Origin: Stenotrophomonas maltophilia
GTDB lineage: Bacteria; Pseudomonadota; Gammaproteobacteria; Xanthomonadales; Xanthomonadaceae
Assembly: GCF_004920835.1 (NCBI RefSeq)
Contig: NZ_QFHO01000034.1
Location: 1 to 45,482 of the forward strand
Length of the DNA: 45,482 nt
Direction of reading: 5' to 3'
The notes under the pieces were generated by a model. That model did no database searches, had not been told where the DNA came from, and saw only the letters and a program-made list of their open reading frames with translations. Shown one piece after another: positions 1-8,885 of this stretch. A program made the position numbers and the translations under genes. Position 1 is the stretch's first letter. Every line of letters starts with the position of its first letter.

Positions 1-19
1 CTCCCCCACCCTTTCCCCT

Positions 20-1528
20 GTGACACGCAGGCTGCCCGACCGGATCCTGCTGGTGGCCTCGCTGGGCTGCACGATGACCGTGCTGGAGACCAATGCAGTG
101 GCGGTCGCGCTGCCCGGCATCGCGCGTGACCTGCATGCCGGGTTCGCGGATATCGAGTGGGTGATCAGCGCCTACATCCTGTCCTTCACTTCGCTGCTGC
201 TGCCGGCCGGTGCCATCGCCGACCGTTGCGGCCGCCGCCGCGTGCTGCTGATCGGCATCACCGTGTTCGCCCTCACCTCATTGCTGTGCGCGTTGGCGCC
301 GACCGCATCATCACTCTATCTCGCGCGGGCGCTGCAGGGCGTGGGTGCCGCATTCCTGTTGGCGCCATCGCTGTCGATCATCGGCCACACCTTCCACGAG
401 GGGGCCGCCAAGGACAACGCGTGGGCATTCTGGGGCACGGCCATGGGCATGATGATGGTGCTCTCGCCGTTGATCGGTGGCGTACTGTCCACGCTATGGG
501 GCTGGCGCGCGGTGTTCATCGCGATCCTGCCGTTCCTCGCCCTGCTCGGCTACGGCGCGCTGCGCTGGATACCGGAATCCTCCGACAGCGTGCTCCGCCC
601 GCTCGACCCGCCCGGCATCGCCACCTTCAGCCTGGCGATCTTCGGCATCGTACTGTTCCTGGTGGAAGGCCTGGCGCAGGGCTGGGGCGCTGCAACGGCG
701 TTGACCGGGCTGGCCCTGGCCTTCGCCATGGGGACCGCCTTCGTCATCGTTGAGCGGGCACGGCCGCATCCCATGGTGGACCTCGGGCTGCTGGCCAGCC
801 CGCGCTTCGTCGGCGCGCTCATCGCCATGGTCGGCTATTCGGTCAGCGCCCAGGTGATGGCCTCGATGCTGCCGCAGTATCTGCAGAATGGCATGGGGCT
901 GGGCGCGTTGGCCGCCGGTGTCGGCATGCTGCCCTTCGCTGCGGCGATGCTGATGTTCCCTGCGATCGGCCGGCGGCTGGGCCGCCACCTGACGAGCCCG
1001 GCCGTGCTGGCCATCGGCCTGTCGATCACCGCCGCCGGCAACGCCGTGGCCGGCCTCGCCGCGTGGCAGCAGCAACCATGGCTTGCATTGCTCGCGATGG
1101 TTGTGATCGGTGCCGGTGGCGGCATCCTCAATGGCGAGACCTCCAAGGCCATCATCGGTGCGGCACCGCGCGACCGCGCCGGCATGGCCTCCGGCATCAG
1201 CGCCACCACGCGTTTCGTCGGCATCCTGCTGGGCTTCACCATCCTTTCCAGCGCACTGAGCCTGGGCATCCGCACCGCGTTGGCGGCGGCGGTGCCACCC
1301 GGCGACGTGCGGCCGATGGCCGATGCGATCGCCACCGGTACATTCGCCGGCTCACACACCGCGACGTTCGCACAGGCGATCTACAGCCACGGCTTCGCCA
1401 GCGCCCTGTGGACCTCGGCCATCGCCGCAGCGCTGGCCAGCCTAGCGGTGGCACTGCTGGGACGCCCACAGCAGAGCCCCGCAGCACGCACCTCTGCTTC
1501 ACGCCGGGAGCCACACACATGCGACTGA
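20..1528 (+). CDS. MFS transporter, DHA2 (EmrB/QacA-like) family
   Basis: About 502 residues and strongly hydrophobic throughout, the size expected for a 14-helix DHA2 drug:proton antiporter of the inner membrane. Helix 1 ends in the motif LETNAVAVALPGIARDL, which matches the family's LDxTIVNVALP signature with Thr-Ile replaced. The loop after helix 2 carries the MFS A-motif (GAIADRCGRRRVLL). Helix 5 has the antiporter-type PLIGGVL stretch. The substrate cannot be told from the sequence. The start used is a GTG without a visible ribosome site, and the frame stays open to base 1, so the true start may lie outside the window. The next gene overlaps its stop by 10 bases, so the two are probably translated together. 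Confidence 0.88.
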   Translation: MTRRLPDRILLVASLGCTMTVLETNAVAVALPGIARDLHAGFADIEWVISAYILSFTSLLLPAGAIADRCGRRRVLLIGITVFALTSLLCALAPTASSLYLARALQGVGAAFLLAPSLSIIGHTFHEGAAKDNAWAFWGTAMGMMMVLSPLIGGVLSTLWGWRAVFIAILPFLALLGYGALRWIPESSDSVLRPLDPPGIATFSLAIFGIVLFLVEGLAQGWGAATALTGLALAFAMGTAFVIVERARPHPMVDLGLLASPRFVGALIAMVGYSVSAQVMASMLPQYLQNGMGLGALAAGVGMLPFAAAMLMFPAIGRRLGRHLTSPAVLAIGLSITAAGNAVAGLAAWQQQPWLALLAMVVIGAGGGILNGETSKAIIGAAPRDRAGMASGISATTRFVGILLGFTILSSALSLGIRTALAAAVPPGDVRPMADAIATGTFAGSHTATFAQAIYSHGFASALWTSAIAAALASLAVALLGRPQQSPAARTSASRREPHTCD

Positions 1529-1947
1529 ACCTTCCGCTGATCCTGCTTCTGATCGCACTGCCGGCCACCGATGCGCTGGCGGTGCCAGCCCCGCCCCTCG
1601 GTACACCGCCGCGCGATGCACTGCTCAAGCAGATCGACATGGGCATGGCCAATGCCCTGGCGTGGGAATACGCGTTCAACGCCGTTGCATCCTGCGATGT
1701 CGCGCGGCTGGACCGTGCGCTGCGCGAGCGGCATGGCAGCCACCCCTTGCAGATCCAACCGATGCTGGACGCCGGCTACACCGCAACCTATCGCTCGGCC
1801 GAGCCCTATCCCCGCCTGCAGGACCGGCTGGCGGCACTGCGCGATGCCGAAATCACCTGCATGGCCATTGCCAACAGTCGCAGCCATGCCAGCGTCGTCG
1901 ACAGCGCCGCTGCGCTGCTGGCGTACATCGCCGATCAGCCGCTGTAG
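1519..1947 (+). CDS. Small exported protein of unknown function
   Basis: 142 residues. A signal peptide is clear: MRLNLPLILLLIALPATDALA with a cleavage site near residue 21. The mature part is alpha-helical in character and holds two cysteines (in ASCDVARL and EITCMAI) that could form a disulfide in the periplasm. No family is recognised. The ATG overlaps the end of the exporter gene by 10 bases and the stop lies 11 bases before the penicillin-binding protein start, so the three genes look like one operon. That placement suggests a periplasmic accessory to the transporter or the PBP, but this is inference. Confidence 0.7.
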   Translation: MRLNLPLILLLIALPATDALAVPAPPLGTPPRDALLKQIDMGMANALAWEYAFNAVASCDVARLDRALRERHGSHPLQIQPMLDAGYTATYRSAEPYPRLQDRLAALRDAEITCMAIANSRSHASVVDSAAALLAYIADQPL

Positions 1948-1958
1948 CGACGCGATCG

Positions 1959-3668
1959 ATGTCCAGCGGCGTACGCAACAGGAGCCTTTCCCCACATGCA
2001 GCACGCGGCCATGATTTCCGTCGCCGCTACCGCCTGACCTGCGCAGCACTGGTCGCGATGGGCGGCCTGCTGCTGGCACGCGCGGCCGATGTACAGATCA
2101 TCCACCATCGTTTCTACCTGCGCCAGGCCGAAGCGCGGATGCTTCGGCACCATCCCCTGCGTGCCCATCGCGGCACGCTCTACGACCGCCATGGCACCGT
2201 CATCGCCGGATCAGCGCCGGTGGCTTCGCTGTGGATCGACCCCAGCGAATTCTTCGATGCATCAGGGTCGGTCGAAGCACTGGCAACGGCACTGGACGCT
2301 GATGCCGCCGCGCTGGTCCGCCTGCTCGCGCGCGATCGAAAGCGGCGCTTCGTCTACCTGCCCGGCTTCCGCCGGGGTGATCCAACGACCTTGGAAGCGC
2401 TGCTCGCCAAGGCTCCCACCGGAGTGCACCTGCAGCGAGAGTTCAAGCGCTTCTATCCGCAGTCGGATCTGTTCGCGCAGGTCATCGGCATCACCGATAT
2501 CGAAGGCCGTGGCGTGGAAGGCCTGGAACGGATGTTCGAGACGCGATTGGCCGGCCGGGCGGGCTACCGCGACGTCACCATCGACCGCAAGGGCCGCCCC
2601 GTGGAGCTGCGCGACCGCGGCCGTCCTGCGCGCGCCGGCGAGGACATCGTGTTGTCGCTCGACAGCCGCATGCAGTACACCCTCCATGCAGGCCTGGGAC
2701 CGGCGGCCCAACGCCACGGCGCTGCGGCCGCCAGCGTGGTCGTGCTGGAAGTCGGTAGTGGCCAGGTCCTGGCGATGGTCAACTGGCCCACGTACAACAA
2801 CAACAATCCCGGCGCGGGGCCCATCAACGCCCGCCGCAACCGCGCCGTCACCGATGTATTCGAGCCCGGCAGCACGGTGAAGCCATTCACGGTGGCTGCG
2901 GCGCTCGATGCCGGCGTGATCACCACAACCAGCTCGTTCAACACCCACCCCGGCTGGATCCGCAACGGACGTTTCACCACTCGGGACTACCGTGACCTGG
3001 GTGTACTGGATACCACCGAGGTACTGAAGAAGAGTTCAAACGTCGGCATCTCGTTGATCTCACGTCGCCTCAGCAACGACCAGCTCCACGACATGTTCGC
3101 GGCCTTGGGGGCCGGGCACCCGACCGGTAGCGGCTTTCCCGGAGAGCGCAGCGGTACGCTGGCCGATACGCACGCGTGGAGCGGAACCAGCAAGCAGACC
3201 ATGGCCTATGGCTACGGTCTGTCGATGACCACGCTGCAGCTGGCCAATGCCTACGCCACGCTGGCCAACCACGGCATGCGCGTGCAACCAACGTTCGAGC
3301 TCGGGCAGTCACCGGCCCGCACACGGGCAATGCCTGCACATGTTGCCGAGCAGGTGCTGTCGATGCTGGCAACCACCTCCGGGCCGGGCGGCACTGCGAC
3401 CCGTGCCCGCATCATCGGCTACCCGATCGCAGGGAAAACCGGCACCGCGCGCAAGGCCAGTGCCGGCGGCTATGCACGCCGCTATACATCGCTGTTCGCC
3501 GGCCTCGTTCCCGCGGACCATCCGCGCTATGCAGTCGCCGTGGTCGTTGACGATCCGGATGCGCGGCTGGGGGGCTATGGTGGCGGCGCCGTCGCTGCAC
3601 CGATCTTCAGCGAGCTGATCGGCCGCGTGTTGCATCTGACGGACATCGCACCTGAAACGCGGGATTGA
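1959..3668 (+). CDS. Class B penicillin-binding protein, FtsI/PBP3-like paralogue
   Basis: 569 residues. A short cytoplasmic arm is followed by one transmembrane helix (about residues 25-43). Next come the pedestal domain, starting at RGTLYDRHG (71-79), and a C-terminal transpeptidase. All three active-site motifs are present: STVK with the nucleophile Ser305, SSN at 359-361, and KTG at 493-495. The enzyme should cross-link peptidoglycan in the periplasm and bind beta-lactams. The lead into the nucleophile (RNRAVTDVFEPGSTVKPF) is characteristic of FtsI. The setting is not the division (dcw) cluster: there is no murE/murF/mraY nearby, and the gene follows an exporter. It is therefore probably a second, non-essential FtsI-like copy. 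The start chosen is the ATG 11 bases after the preceding stop. The open frame continues upstream, but only across that gene. Confidence 0.9.
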   Translation: MSSGVRNRSLSPHAARGHDFRRRYRLTCAALVAMGGLLLARAADVQIIHHRFYLRQAEARMLRHHPLRAHRGTLYDRHGTVIAGSAPVASLWIDPSEFFDASGSVEALATALDADAAALVRLLARDRKRRFVYLPGFRRGDPTTLEALLAKAPTGVHLQREFKRFYPQSDLFAQVIGITDIEGRGVEGLERMFETRLAGRAGYRDVTIDRKGRPVELRDRGRPARAGEDIVLSLDSRMQYTLHAGLGPAAQRHGAAAASVVVLEVGSGQVLAMVNWPTYNNNNPGAGPINARRNRAVTDVFEPGSTVKPFTVAAALDAGVITTTSSFNTHPGWIRNGRFTTRDYRDLGVLDTTEVLKKSSNVGISLISRRLSNDQLHDMFAALGAGHPTGSGFPGERSGTLADTHAWSGTSKQTMAYGYGLSMTTLQLANAYATLANHGMRVQPTFELGQSPARTRAMPAHVAEQVLSMLATTSGPGGTATRARIIGYPIAGKTGTARKASAGGYARRYTSLFAGLVPADHPRYAVAVVVDDPDARLGGYGGGAVAAPIFSELIGRVLHLTDIAPETRD

Positions 3669-3690
3669 GGCGCCTGCTGCAAAGATGGCC

Positions 3691-3709
3691 GGAGCGGCAA
3701 TGCCGCTCC
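3691..3709. terminator. Hairpin between convergent genes
   Basis: Perfect inverted repeat GGAGCGGC-AAT-GCCGCTCC between the ends of the PBP gene and the oppositely oriented four-helix-bundle gene. It has no clear T-run on either side, so termination may be Rho-assisted. The placement between convergent stops is the main argument. Confidence 0.4.
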
Positions 3710-3747
3710 AGCCGTGGCGGCCCCGGGGAGAAGGCCGCCAGAGAGCG

Positions 3748-4200
3748 TCAGGCCGCCTTCATGGCGTGCTTGCGGGCGCGCATGACGTTGTGGCATTCCT
3801 GAACTTCCGGAAGTAGCTGGGTGACTTCCTGGCGCACGGCCGGCGGCAGCTCGTTGTCCTTCAGCACGTCCTTGAACGCACCAAGCAGGCGATCTTCGGA
3901 TTCTTCCAGTTCGGCCACATAGCCATAATTGGTGTCGCCAAACGCGGCGCGTACCTTGCCGTAGAACTGCTGCATCGAACCGACCATGGTGCCGTGCTCG
4001 GCAGGCTTGCCGCCGCTGGCAGCAACCGAGCTGCTCAAGGCCGAGACGATACGACCCTTGACACCGGCGATACGGGTGAACAATGCCGACAGCTCGGCAT
4101 CCTTCACCTTGGTCGCGGCTTCTTCATAGAACGACTTGCCGTCGCGGGCGATCTCGATCAGGTCGTTGAGGCGATGTTCAATGGTGGACTGGGTGCTCAT
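3748..4200 (-). CDS. PA2169-type four-helix-bundle protein (DUF2383)
   Basis: 150 residues, almost entirely helical and charged, with no signal peptide. The opening (IEHRLNDLIEIARDGKSFYEEAA) and the glutamate/histidine-rich later helices (EESEDRLLGAFKD, EVQECHNVMRARKHAM) match the PA2169 family of ferritin-like four-helix bundles, often seen near stress genes. The biochemical role of the family is not established. An AGGAG ribosome site lies 6 bases before the ATG. A small membrane-peptide gene sits upstream on the same strand. Confidence 0.85.
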   Translation of the reverse strand: MSTQSTIEHRLNDLIEIARDGKSFYEEAATKVKDAELSALFTRIAGVKGRIVSALSSSVAASGGKPAEHGTMVGSMQQFYGKVRAAFGDTNYGYVAELEESEDRLLGAFKDVLKDNELPPAVRQEVTQLLPEVQECHNVMRARKHAMKAA

Positions 4201-4396
4201 GGAGTCGCTCCTGTGTGCTCGAAAATCTGTGGGGAATGGCAGCGCGATTGCGTTGCCTTCGACCCCACTGTGGCGGGTGTGGCGTGGCTGTCGGGTGAGT
4301 ACCGATTGATGTGCACATCACCACGTTCAACGCGCGCTGACTTCTTCATGCGCAGGCGCATTTCCGTTCACGGAAAACAAGCGAACCGACGTCGAT

Positions 4397-4507
4397 TCAC
4401 CAGGGCGCGATGATGATGATCAACGCAACCAGCAGCACGATGGCCAGTACAAGCAGCAGCACATGCCTCTGCCGCCAACTGGGTTTGGGCTTTCCAGGGG
4501 TATTCAC
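4397..4507 (-). CDS. 36-residue single-span membrane peptide
   Basis: This very short gene begins with GTG at 4505-4507, preceded by a strong AAGGAG with 7-base spacing, and ends with TGA at 4397-4399. The product has a basic N-terminal arm (VNTPGKPKPSWRQRH), then a run of about 20 Val, Leu, Ile and Ala residues, and ends in APW. That is a textbook one-helix inner-membrane peptide with a cytoplasmic positive arm. It is on the same strand as the PA2169-type gene, about 200 bases upstream of it. The function is unknown; such peptides often accompany stress regulons. The stretch 4201-4396 between the two genes holds nothing else recognisable. Confidence 0.6.
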   Translation of the reverse strand: MNTPGKPKPSWRQRHVLLLVLAIVLLVALIIIIAPW

Positions 4508-4581
4508 TACGCATCTCCTTCGATCTGCAAAAGGTGCACAGGCACACTGATGCAAAGCAGCATGTGCGCGCGTAGAGAATT

Positions 4582-4601
4582 CGTGCAGGACCCGTGCAGG
4601 A
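4582..4601. promoter_or_regulatory. Tandem 9-base direct repeat upstream of the TonB receptor
   Basis: CGTGCAGGA occurs twice with an 11-base period (4582-4590 and 4593-4601), on the same face of the helix, about 155 bases before the receptor start. It could be a regulator site or part of the upstream untranslated region. No experimental family is matched. The remainder of 4508-4756 holds nothing else recognisable. Confidence 0.25.
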
Positions 4602-4756
4602 ACGCACGGAGCCAGCGCGCGACGATAACGCGTCCATAACGTAATCAGGATGTAAACGGAGTGTTAGGTTCCTTCCGATTCCGCACAGCGGAGTTTCAGA
4701 TCGGTTTCCACGCAGCAATGCACGAAACCCATTCAACTGGATTTGGAGAGAGCCAA

Positions 4757-7591
4757 ATGCATTACAAGTACACCCTGCTTTCACTGGCAGTGGGCACCGC
4801 CCTGGCTGCCACCTGGTCGCCGGCCGCACATGCCCAGGATGGCAGCGAGAAAACACCGAAGAACCTCGATCGCATCCAGGTCACCGGCTCGGCCATCCGC
4901 AGCGTCGACATCGAGACGCAGCAGCCCATCATCGCCATCACCCGCGCGATGATCGAACAGCAGGGCTTCACCACCATTGCCGACCTGCTGCAGAACCTGA
5001 CCTCCACCGGCGCCCCGACCATTTCGCGTGCGCGCGCACTGGCTTCCGGCGAGAACGTCGGCGGCTACTACGTGAACATCCGCAACCTGGGCGCCACCCG
5101 CTCGCTGGTGCTGGTCAACGGCAAGCGCCTGGGCGCCACCACCGGCGGCTACCAGGATCTCAGCCAGATCCCGATGAGCGCGGTGGAGCGCATCGATGTA
5201 CTGAAGGACGGCGCCTCTGCGCTGTACGGATCGGATGCGATCGCCGGCGTGGTCAACATCATCACCCGCAAGAACTACGAAGGCCTGGAAGTGTCCGTGC
5301 AACATGGGCAGTTCAGCGAGGGCGACGGCAAGGACAGCACTTTCTCGCTGGTCACCGGCGCCCGTGGTGAACGCGGTGGCTACACGCTCGCACTGGAATA
5401 CCAGAAATCGGACCCGGTGTTCGCCCGCGACCGTGAGTTCTCCCGGTACGGTGGTGCTGGCCCCAACTACCCCGGTGCGGACTGGAGCAACATCAGCCAG
5501 AACGGTTCGTGGTGCGACCCGGCCCTGTACAAGTGCAACACCGGTGATGCGGTGTTCAAGACGCTCAATCGTGGCGGCAACCCGAAGAACCCGAACGACT
5601 ACCACCCGATCACGCCGTCCGAGTTCGCCAACGGCAACGAGCAGATGCACCTGCAGACCGGCATCGAGCGTCGCTCGCTGTTCCTCAGCACGGACTACGC
5701 ACTGACCGAGCAGATCAAGTTCACTGCCGATATCGGCTACAACGAGCGCACCACCGACCAGCAGATTGCAGGTTACCCGTACCAGTCGACCAAGTTCGGC
5801 ACGCCGCTGGATGCGGCCAGCGTGTTCAACCCCGTCGACCACAGCATCGCGTTCAATCGCCGCCTGTGGGAGGTGCCGCGCACGACCGAAAGCAAGTTGA
5901 AGTCCTTGCGCGTCGCGCCCAGCCTGTCCGGCTACTTCGAGCTGGGAAGCAAGGCGTACGACTGGGACGTCGGCGCGCTGTTCAACCGCAATGAAGTTAC
6001 AAAAACAGGCCGTGGCGACATGAGCCTGATCGCTTCCCGGCAGGCATTGGGGCCCTCCTACCTCGATGCCAACGGTGTGGCCCGGTGTGGCACGGCGGCA
6101 TCGCCGGTCACGGGTTGCCTGGCCTGGAATCCTTTGCTGCCGTTCGGGGTCGCGGGGGCTGGCTCTCTCTCCGATCCTGAACTGCAGCGCTTCTTGTTCC
6201 CGACGTTCAACGACACCGGCATCACCAAGACCCGCAGCTACTTCGCCAACATCTCCGGCCCGGTGATCGAGCTGCCCGCCGGTGACCTGTCGGTCGCCCT
6301 GGGCTACCAGTACCGCAAGGAAGAAGGCCGCTTCGTGCCCGATGCCTTCGCGCAGTCGCGGCAGAGCACGGCGCTGGGCGCCTCCACCACCGCCGGGGAC
6401 TACAGCCTCAACGAGTTCTTCGCCGAAGTGAACGTACCGGTGCTGCGCGACCTGCCGTTCGCCAAGGAACTGACCGTGAACCTGGCCACGCGCTACTCCG
6501 ACTACAGCAACTTCGGCAGTACCACCAATTCCAAGGCGAGCTTCGCCTGGCGTCCAATCGAAGAGCTGATGATCCGCGGCACCTTCGCCGAAGGCTTCCG
6601 CGCACCGAGCATCTCCGACCTGTACGGCGGCCTGGGTACCAGCTTCGAAACGTATGTCGACCCCTGCGGCATCGGTGCCACCAACAGCGTCAACGGCAAT
6701 GCCGCCTGCAACGCCGCCGGCGTGCCGTTGGGCTACCAGCAGCTGAACCAGAGCCTGAAGCCCTGTGCCAGCTATCCGTGCGCCACTCCTGACGAGTTCA
6801 CCACCGGCTCAGACCCGAAGCTGCGCCCGGAAGAGTCCAAGAGCAAGACCGTGGGCGTGGTCTGGAGCCCGCGCTGGGTCGAGGGCCTGGACATCAACCT
6901 CGACTGGTACAGCTACAAGATCACCAACATGATCATCCAGGACAGCGTCGACCGCATCCTGCGTGACTGCTACGTGCTGGGTAATGCCTCGCGTTGCGGA
7001 AGCGTCAAGCGCGCCGGTGATGGCCACATCACCAGCATGTTCTACGGCCTCGCCAACCTGGGCTCGATGGAGACCGAAGGCTGGGATCTGGGCATCCGCT
7101 ATCGCCTGCCCGAGTTCTCCTTCGGCCGCATCACCATCGACCTGCAGAACAGCTACGTCTCCAAGTACGACGAGCAGAACCAGAACTCGGCCGGCGATAC
7201 GATCATGATGGGCCGGATCGGCCAGCCTGGCATTTCCCGACTGCGCTCGAATCTGGGCGTGAACTGGCAGCTCGGCAACTTCAGCACCCAGTACACCGTG
7301 CGCTACTTCTCCGGCATGGTTGAAAACTGCGTGCCGAACCGGCCCTGCACCCTGCCCGACCGCTACGCCTATGGTGAGCCGGATGCACTGCGCAAGGTGG
7401 GTTCGAATGCCTTCCACGACATCCAGGTCAGCTACAAGCTGCCGTGGGACGGCACGGTGGCACTAGGCTCGAACAACGTGTTCAACCACCAGGGCCCGAT
7501 CATGTTCTCCAAGCCGTCCAGCTCCTTCCCCTACTACGGCGGCTTCGACATCGGCCGCACCGTGTACGTGAAGTACTCGCAGCGCTTCTGA
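4757..7591 (+). CDS. TonB-dependent outer-membrane receptor
   Basis: 944 residues. The start is the ATG after GGAGAG, giving a signal peptide (cleavage after AAHA, about residue 28). The plug domain follows, from the TonB-box-like region near IQVTGSAIRS through ALYGSDAIAGVVNIITRK. A 22-strand beta-barrel ends in a terminal Phe (VYVKYSQRF), the outer-membrane assembly signal. The family imports chelated metals or carbohydrates with energy from TonB-ExbBD. The length, the IRNLGATRSLVLVNGKR plug and the ERIDVLKDGASALYGSDA motif place it with the long receptors that xanthomonads have in large numbers, often for plant polymers or peptides. The substrate cannot be assigned. No ferric-siderophore genes are adjacent. 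A winged-helix protein is encoded downstream. Confidence 0.93.
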   Translation: MHYKYTLLSLAVGTALAATWSPAAHAQDGSEKTPKNLDRIQVTGSAIRSVDIETQQPIIAITRAMIEQQGFTTIADLLQNLTSTGAPTISRARALASGENVGGYYVNIRNLGATRSLVLVNGKRLGATTGGYQDLSQIPMSAVERIDVLKDGASALYGSDAIAGVVNIITRKNYEGLEVSVQHGQFSEGDGKDSTFSLVTGARGERGGYTLALEYQKSDPVFARDREFSRYGGAGPNYPGADWSNISQNGSWCDPALYKCNTGDAVFKTLNRGGNPKNPNDYHPITPSEFANGNEQMHLQTGIERRSLFLSTDYALTEQIKFTADIGYNERTTDQQIAGYPYQSTKFGTPLDAASVFNPVDHSIAFNRRLWEVPRTTESKLKSLRVAPSLSGYFELGSKAYDWDVGALFNRNEVTKTGRGDMSLIASRQALGPSYLDANGVARCGTAASPVTGCLAWNPLLPFGVAGAGSLSDPELQRFLFPTFNDTGITKTRSYFANISGPVIELPAGDLSVALGYQYRKEEGRFVPDAFAQSRQSTALGASTTAGDYSLNEFFAEVNVPVLRDLPFAKELTVNLATRYSDYSNFGSTTNSKASFAWRPIEELMIRGTFAEGFRAPSISDLYGGLGTSFETYVDPCGIGATNSVNGNAACNAAGVPLGYQQLNQSLKPCASYPCATPDEFTTGSDPKLRPEESKSKTVGVVWSPRWVEGLDINLDWYSYKITNMIIQDSVDRILRDCYVLGNASRCGSVKRAGDGHITSMFYGLANLGSMETEGWDLGIRYRLPEFSFGRITIDLQNSYVSKYDEQNQNSAGDTIMMGRIGQPGISRLRSNLGVNWQLGNFSTQYTVRYFSGMVENCVPNRPCTLPDRYAYGEPDALRKVGSNAFHDIQVSYKLPWDGTVALGSNNVFNHQGPIMFSKPSSSFPYYGGFDIGRTVYVKYSQRF

Positions 7592-7607
7592 TCGACAGGT
7601 ACGTGCT

Positions 7608-7640
7608 CGTGGCCGGCGGAAGGGGAGTCCGCCGGCCACG
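7608..7640 (+). terminator. Strong 13-bp hairpin after the receptor gene
   Basis: CGTGGCCGGCGGA and its exact complement are separated by 7 bases (AGGGGAG), 16 bases after the receptor stop. There is no T-run downstream, so it may protect the mRNA 3' end or act with Rho rather than be a classical intrinsic terminator. The stretch from here to 7848 contains only weak short frames. One begins at ATG 7737 behind AAGGAG and runs into the next gene; I do not consider it supported. Confidence 0.5.
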
Positions 7641-7848
7641 ATGCACACAACCTCCACCCGATCTCCATCGTTCTTCGACGGAATCTCCAAGGTTCCCGGC
7701 AACACTGATGTCATGACGGCAAAGGAGCAGGACCGCATGGATCGCCACGCGCCTCGACACTGCACGCCCGTCTCCAGGTTCACCACTGAACGCGACGGTG
7801 TGGCCCGGTCCCGATCCTCCGGACGTGCCGCCGCAAGGGAAGTACGAG

Positions 7849-8877
7849 ATGACGACGGCAGTTCGCACTGGCCTGACCGACCTGGTCACTGACGCGCAGC
7901 GGTACCTGCGCCGGATTCTCCCCGGGCTCGCCTCTGCGGTGCACCCGCTGGCTTCATCGCATGCCATTCCACGCGCGATGTCCTCGCGCTACCACCTTGC
8001 CGAGCTGATGCTGTATGGGGAAACCCCTGCGATGCTTGCCGTGGCCCGCGAGCCCAGCGAGTCCAGCAGCCGCGTCATCCAGGACGTCCGCTGCCTGCGC
8101 GCCGCGGCAAATGCACTGGTCCTGTATGTCTCTCCTTATCTCACCCCCACCCAACGACGGTTCCTGGTGGAGGCCCATATCGACTTCGTGGTTCCGCATG
8201 CCCAGCTGTTCGCGCCCAGCCTGGCCATCGAGTTCCGCGACGCGCCCGATCACGAGAAGAAGGCCATCTCGTTGTTGCCCTCGGCACAGGCCGTGTTGAT
8301 CCACGTACTGTTGTCGGGGCAGCCGCGATGGTGGTCTCCCCGCGAGATCAGTGCGGCCGCTGGCTACACCTCCATGACGGCATCGCGCCTCTCTGCCGAA
8401 CTGGTCGAACGCGGACTGGTCGAACGCTCCAAGGGCGGCCGCGAGCGCTTCCTCACGCTGGCCGGCAACCGCGACGATGTCTGGGCCCGGGCACAACCGT
8501 TCCTGCGCTCGCCGGTGCTGAAAGAGGTGGATGTCTGCTGGGAACAGACCGCCGATGTGCTCCGCAGTGCCGGCCATCCGGCACCCGTGGCCGGTACCGA
8601 TGCCCTCCTTGCCGGTCCCTCGCAGGCGGCCAGCACCACCCGCGCCCTGTACATCGAAACCTGGCGGGTACTGGGCGCACTGCCCGCGCCGGGGCCCACC
8701 TGCGCACAGAATGCCCGGTTGCAGATCTGGGCATATCCGCCCGGGTTCACCAGCATCGACGATGCGGTTGACCCGTTGTCGCTGTATCTCAGCCTGCAGG
8801 GCAAGCGAGGTCACGATGTGGATGCACTGGAGTTGCGGGTGCAGCAGGCATTGTGCGGATCGGTGCACGATTCTTGA
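7849..8877 (+). CDS. Winged-helix (MarR-like) DNA-binding protein
   Basis: 342 residues, cytoplasmic. The middle of the protein (about 145-205) is a winged helix: WWSPREISAAAGYTSMTASRLSAELVERGLVERS is the recognition region and ERFLTLAG the wing. The N-terminal part has a segment (IDFVVPHAQLFAPSLAIEF) and the C-terminal end a segment (DPLSLYLSLQG) that I associate with a poorly characterised group of large MarR/AbiEi-like regulators. No AbiEii-type nucleotidyltransferase toxin gene is next to it, so a toxin-antitoxin role is not supported. The ATG at 7849 has AAGGGA 8 bases upstream; the open frame extends further but lacks a ribosome site. It may regulate the neighbouring receptor gene. Confidence 0.75.
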   Translation: MTTAVRTGLTDLVTDAQRYLRRILPGLASAVHPLASSHAIPRAMSSRYHLAELMLYGETPAMLAVAREPSESSSRVIQDVRCLRAAANALVLYVSPYLTPTQRRFLVEAHIDFVVPHAQLFAPSLAIEFRDAPDHEKKAISLLPSAQAVLIHVLLSGQPRWWSPREISAAAGYTSMTASRLSAELVERGLVERSKGGRERFLTLAGNRDDVWARAQPFLRSPVLKEVDVCWEQTADVLRSAGHPAPVAGTDALLAGPSQAASTTRALYIETWRVLGALPAPGPTCAQNARLQIWAYPPGFTSIDDAVDPLSLYLSLQGKRGHDVDALELRVQQALCGSVHDS

Positions 8878-8885
8878 TCACGACA

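Noticed and set aside
7737..7892. Small leader gene before the winged-helix protein
   Set aside because: It has a fair ribosome site, but the product is Arg/Ser-rich, runs 44 bases into the next gene and resembles no protein.
7849..8877. Type IV (AbiE) antitoxin
   Set aside because: Only vague similarity in the terminal part, and no AbiEii-like nucleotidyltransferase gene next to it.
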